64,000 nucleotides of DNA from VRUE01 sp963737575 (GTDB lineage Bacteria > Actinomycetota > Thermoleophilia > Solirubrobacterales > 70-9): contig CAVTTJ010000004.1 of the NCBI GenBank assembly GCA_963737575.1, positions 1-64,000 on the forward strand, in the 5' to 3' direction. Position numbers and translations under genes: made by a program. The notes under the pieces are model-generated. The model was not told where the DNA came from, ran no database searches, and saw only the letters and a list, made by a program, of their open reading frames with translations. Position 1 is the first letter of the stretch. The number at the start of each line of letters is the position of its first letter. Of this stretch, positions 9,393-17,673 are shown one piece after another.

Positions 9393-10990
9393 TCTTCAAG
9401 CGTCGAAAGCCTTACGTCGAACACCCAGGGCAGCTCGTGCTCGAACCCAGTCAACCTCGAGCTCGCCGCGATCGTGTCCTTGACGTCTGCGATGCCGAGC
9501 CAGCAATTGGATGCCCGATAGGCCTCCCCGGCCTGAGCGCTAAGAGGCTCCGATGCTTCAGAGGTCGGCTTGGCGGCTGCCTTATCGAGCAGTTCATCGC
9601 CCTTGGGAGCGGTGCAGCCCAGCAGGTTCACCGGCGCTTCCTTGAACCAGTAGATGCGTGCGTAGGTGTCCGGGGCGACCGCGTCGGGATTGAAGGTCGC
9701 GGGCATCAGATCGGGCCGCTGCGATGGATTTTCGGGCAGTCCGAACAGCACCGAGGGCGGGTAGGCGCGGGTGTTCGCCTTCAGGCCGAGTTCTTCGAAC
9801 TGAACTTGGAGATGTTCGGCGAGCAGTTCGGAGTCGTTCTCTCCCTGGTAGAAGCCGACCGTGACGCTCTTGCCCTGCATGTTGCCGAGCGCCTTTTCGA
9901 GCTGCGCCGGTTCGTATTTCGGCCGGTCGGGGGCTGCGTTTTCGGGCAGCATCATGTTCGGGTAGACCTGGGTAGAGGGCGTTGCGAATTCACCCCCGTA
10001 GATTTCTTCGGTGATTTTCGTGTTGTCCAAGTAGGCCCGCAATGCCGATCGCATCTTGGCCGGACCGAACACCGAGGAGGCGGGATTGACCCACACAGCC
10101 ATCTTGAACAGCGCCGGGAAGGCCTGCACCTGAACGTTTTCCTTGGAGCTCAACGAGTGCAGGTCGCGGTAGGAGAGACCGCTGAAGATCAGGTCCAGTT
10201 CTCCCGATTCCAGCTCCAGTCGCTGCGAGGAGAGGCTGGGAATTATCGCAAAGCTAACGGTCTTGAAGTGGGGAGCTTCGCCCCAGTAGTGCGGGTTTTC
10301 GGTCAGTGTGTAAGACGATCCCTTCTTGATGTTTTCGATCATGTAGGGGCCGGTGCCGGCCGAGTGCGAACCGATCCAAGCCGCAGCATGGTCTTCCTTT
10401 ACTTCATGTTCGCTGACGGCTTTGGGGCTGGTCATAACCGGGCCGTATGGCGAAGCCAGATAATCCATAAACGGAGCGACGGGATGTTCGAGGTGGACAA
10501 TGAAGGTGTCGCTGCCCTTCGTTTCCATCGACTTGACCGCTTCGAGCATGTAGGACGGCCCGCCTTCCAGATCGATCCGCCGTTGGAAGCTGGCCTGTGC
10601 GGAAGCAGCGTCGAAGCTGCTTCCGTCGCTGAATTGCACTCCCTTGCGGAGGCTAAATTCGTAGGTCTTGCCGTCGGGGGAGATATTCCAACTGGTGGCG
10701 AGCTGGGGTTCAATCTTTGGCGAGTTGGGTGCGTAGGTGACCAGGCCTTCATACATGGCGGTCATCAGCGGCAAGCCGATTGCTTCGTAGTAGGTGTCCG
10801 GATCAAGCGGCGCAGGTTCGGAGCTGAGCGCGGCTTTCAGCGTCCCCGAGGAGCTCGATTCTGAGCTGGCGCCGCCGCCACAAGCGCTCAGAGCGAAGAC
10901 CACGCCCGCGGCGAGCATGGCGATGATTCCCAATCTCGCGCCTCGTCCCCTCAGACCCGACTTCCTCTGCTTGCCTTGCTTGCTGGGCAC
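9389..10990 (-). CDS. Extracellular solute-binding lipoprotein, family 5 (peptide importer)
   Basis: The start is GTG 10990, chosen because GAGGAGGAG ends five bases upstream, an excellent ribosome-binding site. The ~533-residue precursor has a basic N-terminus, a hydrophobic stretch (IIAMLAAGVVFALSAC) and a lipobox LSAC, so it is a lipid-anchored exported receptor. The body fits SBP_bac_5: EPAPLDPDTYYEA, YEGLVTY, SWNISPDGKTYEFSLRKGV, FSDGSSFDA, TGPYMIE. It delivers substrate to the downstream DppBCDF-type importer and is the first gene of the operon. Ligand unknown; neighbours point to an amino/guanidino compound or small peptide. Confidence 0.9.
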   Translation of the reverse strand: MPSKQGKQRKSGLRGRGARLGIIAMLAAGVVFALSACGGGASSESSSSGTLKAALSSEPAPLDPDTYYEAIGLPLMTAMYEGLVTYAPNSPKIEPQLATSWNISPDGKTYEFSLRKGVQFSDGSSFDAASAQASFQRRIDLEGGPSYMLEAVKSMETKGSDTFIVHLEHPVAPFMDYLASPYGPVMTSPKAVSEHEVKEDHAAAWIGSHSAGTGPYMIENIKKGSSYTLTENPHYWGEAPHFKTVSFAIIPSLSSQRLELESGELDLIFSGLSYRDLHSLSSKENVQVQAFPALFKMAVWVNPASSVFGPAKMRSALRAYLDNTKITEEIYGGEFATPSTQVYPNMMLPENAAPDRPKYEPAQLEKALGNMQGKSVTVGFYQGENDSELLAEHLQVQFEELGLKANTRAYPPSVLFGLPENPSQRPDLMPATFNPDAVAPDTYARIYWFKEAPVNLLGCTAPKGDELLDKAAAKPTSEASEPLSAQAGEAYRASNCWLGIADVKDTIAASSRLTGFEHELPWVFDVRLSTLEE

Positions 10991-11028
10991 AGTGTCTCCT
11001 CCTCGACCATCCGCGACCGAATCCACAA

Positions 11029-11040
11029 ATTGTTGGATTG
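11029..11040 (-). promoter_or_regulatory. Putative GntR operator 1
   Basis: On the minus strand this reads CAATCCAACAAT, identical to 4287-4298. It lies immediately downstream of the putative -10 box of the transporter operon, a position suited to repression. The surrounding 11021-11038 is itself an imperfect palindrome. Confidence 0.55.
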
Positions 11041-11044
11041 CTCG

Positions 11045-11074
11045 ACACTAACTCGCGGGTTATTGGCTTGTCAA
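11045..11074 (-). promoter_or_regulatory. Putative sigma-A promoter of the transporter/catabolic operon
   Basis: Minus strand: TTGACA (complement of 11069-11074), an 18-bp spacer, then TAGTGT (complement of 11045-11050). The -35 is consensus and the -10 is weak. The lipoprotein start lies ~55 bases downstream with operator 1 in between. Confidence 0.5.
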
Positions 11075-11120
11075 GGCCCTCAAATGCATGCGGTGAGCCA
11101 TCTGTCGAGACGATTGGCCT

Positions 11121-11131
11121 CAATCCAACAA
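11121..11131 (+). promoter_or_regulatory. Putative GntR operator 2
   Basis: CAATCCAACAA on the plus strand, facing operator 1 across the divergent intergenic region and about 20-30 bases upstream of the GntR start. This suggests autoregulation together with control of the divergent operon. Confidence 0.5.
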
Positions 11132-11151
11132 CCGCGAAACTCTCTGCTAGC

Positions 11152-11865
11152 GTGCCCTCCAACGTGCCAGAGCGATTCGCAGTAGACGGCAAGGTCGAAC
11201 GCCGTACGGCGGTCGATCAGACCGCCCAGCAGATTCGGGCGATGATCGCGGACGGTCGTCTGCCCCAGGGCGAACGCCTGCCGGAGATCCCCCTCTCGGA
11301 GGCCCTCGGCGTCTCCCGCAACACCGTCCGCGACGGGATCCGGATGCTGATAGGCGAGGGTCTGGTGGTCCATCAAGTCAATCGGGGCGCGGTGGTTCGC
11401 GTGCTGGGGCCCGACGACATCCGGGACATCTACGGAGTGCGCCGCAGGCTGGAGCTCGAGGCGATCCGGGAGGTGCCCTCCGCCCCCGCCGAGCTCCGCG
11501 ACCGCTCCCACGAGGCCCTGGATGCATGCGCCAAGGCGCTGGCCTACGAGGACTATTCGTCCTTTGTTGAGCATGAGCTCGACTTTCATGCCGCGATCGT
11601 CGCCCACCTCCGCAGCAAGCGGATCGACCGCTTCTTTTCCCATGTCCTGGCCGAACTGCGACTCATCTACAGCAATCTGGCGTCAGATAACGCAAGCGGC
11701 GCGACACATGCGTTGCTCGAGATGTACCGCACTCTCTACGTGGCCGCGGAGGAAGGCGACGTGGTCAAGGCTCAGGAGGCGCTGAGGTCGCATCTCGATG
11801 CCTACGAAGCGCGAACGCTTGCCGCGATTCGGATCGAGGATCGGGCGCCCAAGGCGCGAGCCTGA
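11152..11865 (+). CDS. GntR-family transcriptional regulator (FCD/FadR type)
   Basis: About 237 residues. An N-terminal winged helix (TAQQIRAMIADGRLPQGERL, PLSEALGVSRNTVRDGIRML, then the wing VVHQVNRGAVVRV) is followed by an all-helical FCD ligand domain (DIRDIYGVRRRLELEAIR; ELDFHAAIVAHLRS with metal-type Asp/His residues; HLDAYEARTLAAI). FCD regulators usually sense organic or amino acids and repress neighbouring catabolic operons. It is divergent to the peptide-importer operon, and matching operator-like repeats lie in the shared region. No strong ribosome-binding site is visible; GTG 11152 or GTG 11164 are the likely starts. Confidence 0.85.
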   Translation: MPSNVPERFAVDGKVERRTAVDQTAQQIRAMIADGRLPQGERLPEIPLSEALGVSRNTVRDGIRMLIGEGLVVHQVNRGAVVRVLGPDDIRDIYGVRRRLELEAIREVPSAPAELRDRSHEALDACAKALAYEDYSSFVEHELDFHAAIVAHLRSKRIDRFFSHVLAELRLIYSNLASDNASGATHALLEMYRTLYVAAEEGDVVKAQEALRSHLDAYEARTLAAIRIEDRAPKARA

Positions 11866-11888
11866 GGTCGCGGTCTCGTCACGTAGAC

Positions 11889-12131
11889 ATGGGCCAGATC
11901 GTCCAGCTGGTCGGCGCCCTCCCGATCCTCGCCGCGTTCGTGGCTACGCAGCTGGAATGGCTCGATGCGCGTTCGAAGCCCTACCTCGGCCTCAATGTGG
12001 CGGGGTCGGCGGTGCTCGCCGTGTCCGCCTTGGTCGAAGCGCAATGGGGCTTCCTGCTGATTGAGTGCGTCTGGGGCTTTGTATCCCTCTGGACCCTGAT
12101 CAAGGTATCCACCGCCCCAGGATCAGCGTGA
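11889..12131 (+). CDS. Small membrane protein of CBU_0592-like family
   Basis: 80 residues with three hydrophobic segments: LVGALPILAAFVATQ, YLGLNVAGSAVLAVSAL and GFLLIECVWGFVSLWTLI. The pattern of a YLxLNxxGS between the first two helices and an ECVW..VS in the third resembles the short CBU_0592-type membrane proteins found in many actinobacteria; function unknown. It lies 23 bases after the GntR stop and may be cotranscribed with it. Confidence 0.55.
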   Translation: MGQIVQLVGALPILAAFVATQLEWLDARSKPYLGLNVAGSAVLAVSALVEAQWGFLLIECVWGFVSLWTLIKVSTAPGSA

Positions 12132-12440
12132 CAGGCAGCCTCACAAGGCATTCTTCGTTCCCAAAGTTGAGAAGCCGGCCTCCTCGGAGTGACGCGCCCA
12201 ATCAACGATCCCAGCGCGGTCCACCCCCGCGACCAGTCGAACCGGCGACTGCCTGGACCACAACCCCGGCCCTGGTCGTCTCCCCCGGTATCTCAGGCGT
12301 GCATCCCGACCCTGAGATGCCCTGACTATCGCTCAGGTTACTACCTCGGCAGCTACCTCGGGGGGCCCCAAGAAGGCATCGGCAGCGTCTGATTGCATGA
12401 TTTGAATGGCCATTTTCCCTACAGTGCGAGGGAACCGGGC
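12132..12440. other. Intergenic region with tRNA-like fragment, no gene seen
   Basis: Between the small membrane protein and paiB. The only recognisable item is a 28-base tRNA-His-like piece at 12237-12264. The ribosome-binding site of the next gene (GAGGGA, ~7 bases before the ATG) is at the end. Confidence 0.5.
12237..12264 (-). repeat. tRNA-His 3'-half fragment, copy A (putative att remnant)
   Basis: The 28 bases TCGAACCGGCGACTGCCTGG + ACCACAAC match 22680-22707 with one mismatch. Read on the minus strand it is GTTGTGGTCCAGG plus part of the T-loop (GGTTCGA), i.e. the 3' side of a tRNA-His anticodon arm. The 5' half of a tRNA is absent. Confidence 0.6.
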
Positions 12441-13097
12441 ATGCGTAAGAACCCTTTTTTCGAACTCACCGACCAAAGTGAAATAAAGCGCCTGATCCGG
12501 GAGAACCCGTGGGCAACCCTGGTGTCGAGCGCCTCCAGCGGACTGGTCGCCTCTCACTATCCAATCCTGTTGGACGAAGCCCGCGAGGACATCTCCATCG
12601 TCACGCATGTCGGTCGACCTGACGAGCGGGTGCATGAGCTGGGTGAGCAAGAGCTGCTCGTGATCGTTCAGGGCCCCCACGGCTACATCTCCTCGAGCTG
12701 GTACGGGTCCCATATCGAGGTCCCGACCTGGAACTTCATCGTCGCTCACCTCTCTGGAGTGCCCGAGCTCCTCGATGAGGCCGACAACTTCGAGGTCCTG
12801 TCGCGGCTGGTAAAGCACTTCGAGCAGCACGTCGACGAACCGCGTCCGCTCGATGCAACGCCCGAAATAGCCGACGATGCGCGGCGAGAAAGTCGGGGTA
12901 CGATCGGTTTGCGGCTGACACCGACGCGCATCGTTGCCAAGCAGAAGATGAGCCAGAACAAGTCTCCTGAGATCGTTGCGTCGGTCCTCGGCGAACTCGA
13001 AGGCGGCGGTCCCTATGCGAACGAGGCGCTCGCGCGGGAGATGAGGCTCGCTCACAAAGCCATGCGCGAGGCCGACAAGTCGCCCAAGGGTCTTTGA
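12441..13097 (+). CDS. FMN-binding negative transcriptional regulator, PaiB family
   Basis: 218 residues from ATG 12441, preceded by GAGGGA at a suitable distance. The sequence follows the PaiB split-barrel FMN-binding fold: NPFFELTDQSEIKRLIRENP, ATLVSSASSGLVASHYPILL, THVGRPDERVHEL, VIVQGPHGYISSSWYG, VPTWNFIVAHLSG. PaiB-like proteins were first described in Bacillus as affecting protease synthesis and sporulation; many probably act as flavin-binding small-molecule modifiers. The C-terminal third (TPTRIVAKQKMSQNKSPEI) is normal. It stands alone, between tRNA-like repeats. Confidence 0.85.
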   Translation: MRKNPFFELTDQSEIKRLIRENPWATLVSSASSGLVASHYPILLDEAREDISIVTHVGRPDERVHELGEQELLVIVQGPHGYISSSWYGSHIEVPTWNFIVAHLSGVPELLDEADNFEVLSRLVKHFEQHVDEPRPLDATPEIADDARRESRGTIGLRLTPTRIVAKQKMSQNKSPEIVASVLGELEGGGPYANEALAREMRLAHKAMREADKSPKGL

Positions 13098-13899
13098 GGG
13101 CGCCGCCCCGCTGGCTCGCCCGCGTTGCGGTCGAGCAGAGATGACGCTCACCCAAATGATGGAGGCCGGTCAGATCCTCCAAGCAGCTGGCCGGGGAGAG
13201 GCCCGAGAGGCCCACAGGGCGCGAGCCGACCTGCTCTAGTCGCCACCTGAGTTGAACGGCTCGGGTGACTTATCCGTCCCCTGGTTCCTCGCCCTCTGAG
13301 TCGCCAAGACAGAGAGCATCCTCACCGTCTAGGGGTAGGTCGGCTCCCGCCGTATCAGCGTCCACTTGCCTTCCCCGACGAGCAGAAGTAGACGTGGCCG
13401 TGGGCGTCGAGGCCAAAGGAGCTAGGTTCCTCGACGAGAGGGCGGTCGCCGCTCCCGCGGCTTCCGCGACGCAGACGACGCGCTACGCGACGGGTCGCCG
13501 ATCTTTGTGTCGAGCCTCAAGGGGGCCATCCGCGGCTCGATTTCGTGCTCAGACAGCGGCCGTCCGGATCGCCGTTCGCTGCGTCATCGGTGGACAATGT
13601 CCGGCTTTCACCTCACAGACGGGGATCATTGGAGCGTCCCGGCGGGCCTTCTCGGTAGCCGTCGTGAGCTCGCCGAGCGGGATGTAGGCGGCGCGGCCAT
13701 TCAATCCCGCAAAGGTGAGCGCCTGCTCGTCTCGTAGGCGCGGTGGACGACCGCTGCGTTTTCTCCTGTTGCCATCGGTCTTTCCTCTCGTCGATATCAG
13801 TACAAGCCGCGACGTTAGTCCGAGGCGCTTCGCCCCGGCACGTTGCCCTCCGACGAAACACGGCGCCCTGGAAGGCGGCGCCCTTTGGCTCTAGGACTG
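13098..13899. other. Gene-poor region with decayed fragments
   Basis: No intact gene is convincing. A 32-codon reading frame from ATG 13141 to TAG 13239 (MTLTQMMEAGQILQ...) has no detectable family and may be chance. A rhodanese-like fragment lies on the minus strand at 13615-13737. The hairpin-like CGCCTGCTCGTCTCG near 13713 resembles part of the repeats at 22.5 and 50.7 kb. Confidence 0.4.
13615..13737 (-). pseudogene. Rhodanese-like domain fragment
   Basis: One minus-strand frame reads RAAYIPLGELTTATEKARRD then APMIPVC, closely matching the rhodanese pattern in which HIPLGEL is followed ~15 residues later by the active-site loop start VVVC. Here the Cys is followed by EVKAGH instead of a CRSGxRS loop, and there is neither a start nor the rest of the domain. 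An inactive remnant. Confidence 0.4.
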
Positions 13900-13938
13900 G
13901 ATGCCGGAGGAGGACTCGAACCCCCGACACGCGGATTA
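13900..13938 (-). repeat. tRNA 3'-half direct repeat, copy X (putative att remnant)
   Basis: GATGCCGGAGGAGG / ACTCGAACCCCCGACACG / CGGATTA is repeated at 17472-17511 with one base missing here. On the minus strand it is TAATCCGCG (3' anticodon stem), TGTC (variable loop), GGGGGTTCGAGTCC (T arm) and TCCGGCA (acceptor strand). No matching 5' half of a tRNA precedes it, so it is a partial gene. Confidence 0.7.
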
Positions 13939-14151
13939 CGATCGCGCCGCCTCAGTGCGAGGGAGTGCGTGCTGTTACAGGTTTTCGCCGCCAGGAGGCC
14001 GTTTTCGGCTCGAAATGGGTTTCCGATTGCGAGCTGTATCCGTGGCTTCCGCTGACACCCTGCTGGCACCTGGCATCCGCGTCTTGCCAGGCGCTCGTCT
14101 GAGCGCGGTGCCGGGGCCGTGTTGGTGATCTTCGAGTACCTTGATGTGTCC

Positions 14152-17100
14152 ATGGGGGCCGCAGGCGTTGAGACCGTCACGATCCTGATCACGGACCTGG
14201 TTGGCTCTACGGGCCTCGAGTCGCGTATCGGCCCAGGCGCAGCGGATGAACTGAGGGAGGAGCACTTCGCGCTGCTGCGCGGAGCGCTTGAGGAGAACAG
14301 GGGACGCGAGATCAAGAACACCGGTGACGGCTTGGTGGCCGCCTTCAACAGCGCATCGGAGGGGGTTTCCTGCGCGGTGGCGGTGCAGCAGCGCTTCGAG
14401 CGCCGCAACCGTTCGGCAGAGGAGCAGCTCTTGATCAAGGTCGGCATCTCCCTCGGCGACGCCACCGCCTCCGAGGGGGACTACTTCGGGATGCCGGTGA
14501 TCGAGGCCGCGCGCCTCTGCGACCGCGCCCAGGGTGGGCAGATCCTCGCGAAGGAGGTGGTCGCCCACCTCGCCGGTGGAAGGCAGGAGAGCGCCTTCAA
14601 ACCGATAGGCGAGCTGGAGCTCAAGGGGCTTGCCGAGGCGCTTCCCACAATCGAGGTGAGCTGGGAGCCGCTCGGTGAGCCGGACCGCGCGCTTCCTGTT
14701 CCCGCGCGACTGCAGGAAATGCCGCCGGGCGGCTTCGTCGGGCGCGCCGCCCAGCGCGAGCGCCTGTCGCGGCTATTCAATGACGCAAGCGAAGAAAACC
14801 GGCGCCTCGCGCTCATTTCCGGCGAGCCGGGGATCGGCAAGACCCGCCTCTCGACCCACACTGCCTTGGAGGCCCACTCAGAGGGCGCGGTCGTCCTATA
14901 CGGGCGCTGCGATGAGGAGCTCGCGATCCCCTACGGGCCGTGGCTTGAAGCTCTTGCCCATTACGTCGAACATGGCCCCGAGGAGGTCCTGCGCGCCCAC
15001 GTAGAGCGGCATGGTGGCGAGCTCGTGCGGATGGTGCCGCAGCTGGCCGAGCGCCTGCACGGCATCCCGCCACCGCGCGAGACCGACGCCGATACGGAGC
15101 GCTACCTCCTGTGGGGCGCCGTGGTGGGACTGTTGCGCGAGGCGGGCTGCGAGGAGCCGCTCATGCTCATCCTCGACGACCTGCACTGGGCCGATAAGCC
15201 GACGCTATCGCTGCTCAAGCACGTCGTGTCCCAGGGCCAGGGCCTGCGTGTGCTCTTGATCGCGACCTACCGCGAATCCGATCTCGCTCGCGGACACCCG
15301 CTGACTGAGACGCTGGCGGATCTCCACCGCGTGCAGGGCGTGGAGCGGATCGCTCTGGACGGCCTGGATGAGGCAGACATCGTCGAGATCATGAAGCGCG
15401 CCGCTGGGCACGAGCTCGACGATGCGAGCCGCGGCCTCGCCAAGGAGCTCCTCCGCGAGAGCGACGGCAACCCCTTCTACACCGCGGAGCTGCTGCGCCA
15501 CCTGCTCGAGTCCGGCGGCGTCTACCAGGAGGAAGATGGGCACTGGACCGTCAAGGGCGAGCTCTCGGAGCTCGGCCTTCCCGCGAGCGTGCGGGAGGTC
15601 GTCGGCCGCCGTGTGGAGCGGCTCGGCGAGGATGTCCACAAGCAGCTTTCCATCGCGGCCGTGATCGGTCGCGACTTCGATGTCGACCTGCTGCTTTCAG
15701 TGAGCGAACGCTCCGAAGACGAGTTGCTGGAGCTGCTCGAGCAAGGTGTTGCGGCGTCCGTGTTGGTGGAGTCGGCGAGTGTCACCGGACGCTTCTCCTT
15801 CGCCCACGCTCTCATCAATCACACGCTGTATGAGGATCTCGGGAACACCCGTCGCGCGCGCCTTCACCACAGAATCGCGCACGAGCTCGAGGAGCTGCTG
15901 GGCGACGAGCCTGGAGCGCGCGTCTCAGAGCTCGCCCACCACTGGTCGATGGCGACCGACATCGATCTGCCGAGGGCCACCCGCTACGCCCGCATGGCCG
16001 GCGAACGTGCCCTGGCCGAGCTCGCACCCGATGAGGGACTGCGCTGGTTCAGTCAAGCACTCGAGCTCCAGGGCCGGGAGGCCGAGCCAGATCCGAGGGA
16101 GCGCTGCGAGCTCTTGATCGGGCTCGGCGGCGCACAACTCCAGATCGGCGACACCGACTCCCGCGAGACGCTGCTTGAGGCCTCGCGCATCGCCTCCACC
16201 CTCGCCGATGCCGAACTTGCCGCCGCAGCAGCGCTGACCAATAATCGGGGCGAATCCAGCTCTTTCGGTCAGGTCGATAAGGAGCGTCTGATAGCGATAG
16301 AGCGCGCGATCGAGCTTGACGATCCATCGGATCCAGGTCGTCGGGCTCGCCTGCTGGCGCTCCAGGCGGTGGAATTACTATGGGACGCGGATTTCGAGCG
16401 CCGCTGGGCGCTCGCCAACGAAGCGGTCTCGCTGGCGCGCAGCGCAGGCGACCTGAGGACGCTGGCCGAGGTCCTGCGCCGGGCGCACCTCGCGCTCTGG
16501 TCCTCGCAGACGCTCGAACTGCGAAGCGCTCTCGTCGCTGAGCTTGCCGATTGCGCAGCCAAGGTGCAGGATCCGGCGCTCCAATTCTGGGCGCACGGGG
16601 CAGAGCAGGTCGTGTACGCCGAAAAGGGCGATTTTGCAGGCCTGCAAGATGCTCTTAGGAACGAGCAGTCGATCGCAGAGGAGCTCGGTCAACCCACCCT
16701 GAGATGGGTTGCCACATGGCACGCCGCTGCGTGGCAGCTCCTGCGTGGCGATCTTGAGGACGCAGAGCGTCTCGCCGAGCGCGCGTTCGCGATCGGACAG
16801 GAAGGCGGAGAGCCGGACGCGGCCTTCACCTACGGCGCGGTGCTCACCACAGTCCGCCTTCACCAGGGCCGTGGCGAGGAGATCGTCGGGATGCTCGAGC
16901 AGAGTGTGAGCGCATATCCCGGCATCGCCGCCTGGAGTGCTGGCCTGGCCAGCGTGCTGTGCTGGCTTGACCGTCGAGCAGAGGCAGCGGCGATCCTGGA
17001 GCGGGCGACAAGCGAGCGCTTTGAGCACGTTCTGCCGGGTGTCGGCGACCTCACCGCGCTGGTGCTCTACGCAGAGGCCGCAACGCATACGGGCGACTCT

Positions 17101-17520
17101 GATGCGGCTTCGATGCTCTACGAGCTGATCGAGCGAAGATCCGACCAGATCGATTGGACGGGCACCAACGGCTACGGACACGCCCGCATGTACCTCGGCC
17201 TGCTGGCCGTGGTCCTGGGAAACCACGAGCAGGCCGATGCGCACCTCGCGTTCGCCTGTGAGTTCCAAGAGACCAACGGCATGTTGTTGTGGGCTGCACG
17301 CGCGCACCTGGGATGGGCCGAGGCGCTTGACGCCCGCGGTCAGTCTGCTCCCGCTCGGGATCACGCTGTGCGCACCCTCGAGCTATCACGCGAGCATGGT
17401 TACGGCCTCTTCGAGGCGCGGGCAGCGGCAATCCTGACGCCCCACTCGACGGCTGAGACCGACGCGACTCTGATGCCGGAGGAGGGACTCGAACCCCCGA
17501 CACGCGGATTATCATTCTGA
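14152..17520 (+). CDS. Class-III nucleotide cyclase fused to AAA ATPase and TPR-like repeats
   Basis: 1122 residues from ATG 14152. Residues ~1-175 form an adenylate/guanylate cyclase homology domain: ILITDLVGSTGLES (first metal Asp at 15), IKNTGDGLVAAF (second metal Asp) and KVGISLGDA. A P-loop ATPase of the MalT/LuxR-associated type follows: Walker A SGEPGIGKTR near 224, Walker B LMLILDDLHWAD near 337. From ~600 on, repeated helical pairs suggest a TPR region. No C-terminal HTH is present. Large signalling ATPases of this sort are common in actinobacteria; ligand unknown. The last ~16 residues (MPEEGLEPPTRG...) are translated from an antisense tRNA fragment, so the natural C-terminus was probably replaced. 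Confidence 0.87.
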   Translation: MGAAGVETVTILITDLVGSTGLESRIGPGAADELREEHFALLRGALEENRGREIKNTGDGLVAAFNSASEGVSCAVAVQQRFERRNRSAEEQLLIKVGISLGDATASEGDYFGMPVIEAARLCDRAQGGQILAKEVVAHLAGGRQESAFKPIGELELKGLAEALPTIEVSWEPLGEPDRALPVPARLQEMPPGGFVGRAAQRERLSRLFNDASEENRRLALISGEPGIGKTRLSTHTALEAHSEGAVVLYGRCDEELAIPYGPWLEALAHYVEHGPEEVLRAHVERHGGELVRMVPQLAERLHGIPPPRETDADTERYLLWGAVVGLLREAGCEEPLMLILDDLHWADKPTLSLLKHVVSQGQGLRVLLIATYRESDLARGHPLTETLADLHRVQGVERIALDGLDEADIVEIMKRAAGHELDDASRGLAKELLRESDGNPFYTAELLRHLLESGGVYQEEDGHWTVKGELSELGLPASVREVVGRRVERLGEDVHKQLSIAAVIGRDFDVDLLLSVSERSEDELLELLEQGVAASVLVESASVTGRFSFAHALINHTLYEDLGNTRRARLHHRIAHELEELLGDEPGARVSELAHHWSMATDIDLPRATRYARMAGERALAELAPDEGLRWFSQALELQGREAEPDPRERCELLIGLGGAQLQIGDTDSRETLLEASRIASTLADAELAAAAALTNNRGESSSFGQVDKERLIAIERAIELDDPSDPGRRARLLALQAVELLWDADFERRWALANEAVSLARSAGDLRTLAEVLRRAHLALWSSQTLELRSALVAELADCAAKVQDPALQFWAHGAEQVVYAEKGDFAGLQDALRNEQSIAEELGQPTLRWVATWHAAAWQLLRGDLEDAERLAERAFAIGQEGGEPDAAFTYGAVLTTVRLHQGRGEEIVGMLEQSVSAYPGIAAWSAGLASVLCWLDRRAEAAAILERATSERFEHVLPGVGDLTALVLYAEAATHTGDSDAASMLYELIERRSDQIDWTGTNGYGHARMYLGLLAVVLGNHEQADAHLAFACEFQETNGMLLWAARAHLGWAEALDARGQSAPARDHAVRTLELSREHGYGLFEARAAAILTPHSTAETDATLMPEEGLEPPTRGLSF
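17472..17511 (-). repeat. tRNA 3'-half direct repeat, copy Y (putative att remnant)
   Basis: A 40-base copy of the element at 13900-13938, in the same orientation, 3.57 kb away. It lies inside the last codons of the cyclase-ATPase gene. On the minus strand it runs from the 3' edge of the anticodon loop to the acceptor end. The 153 bases after the gene contain no reading frame of note. Confidence 0.7.
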
Positions 17521-17673
17521 GCCTGGGCTTTCGGCTAATTGCGGCTGTTCGAAGAAATCCCTGCTATCAAGCCGCTTTCGCCGTTTCGACGGCTTGCCGT
17601 TTGCGGCTCTCCCGGTGTTGTGTTGCCACCCCATTGCCACCTTGGGGGAATGTCTTCGATGCTTGTTTCTTAC

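Noticed and set aside
8900..10864. A 654-codon plus-strand reading frame
   Set aside because: It is antisense to the ABC ATPase and the solute-binding lipoprotein, both strongly supported by motifs; its translation matches no family.
13265..13687. A 140-codon plus-strand frame in the gene-poor region
   Set aside because: Low-complexity Ser/Arg/Ala text without start signals; it runs opposite the rhodanese fragment.
13900..13985. Complete tRNA gene on the minus strand
   Set aside because: T arm and 3' acceptor are present, but no D arm or matching 5' acceptor strand precedes them and the anticodon loop would have nine bases.
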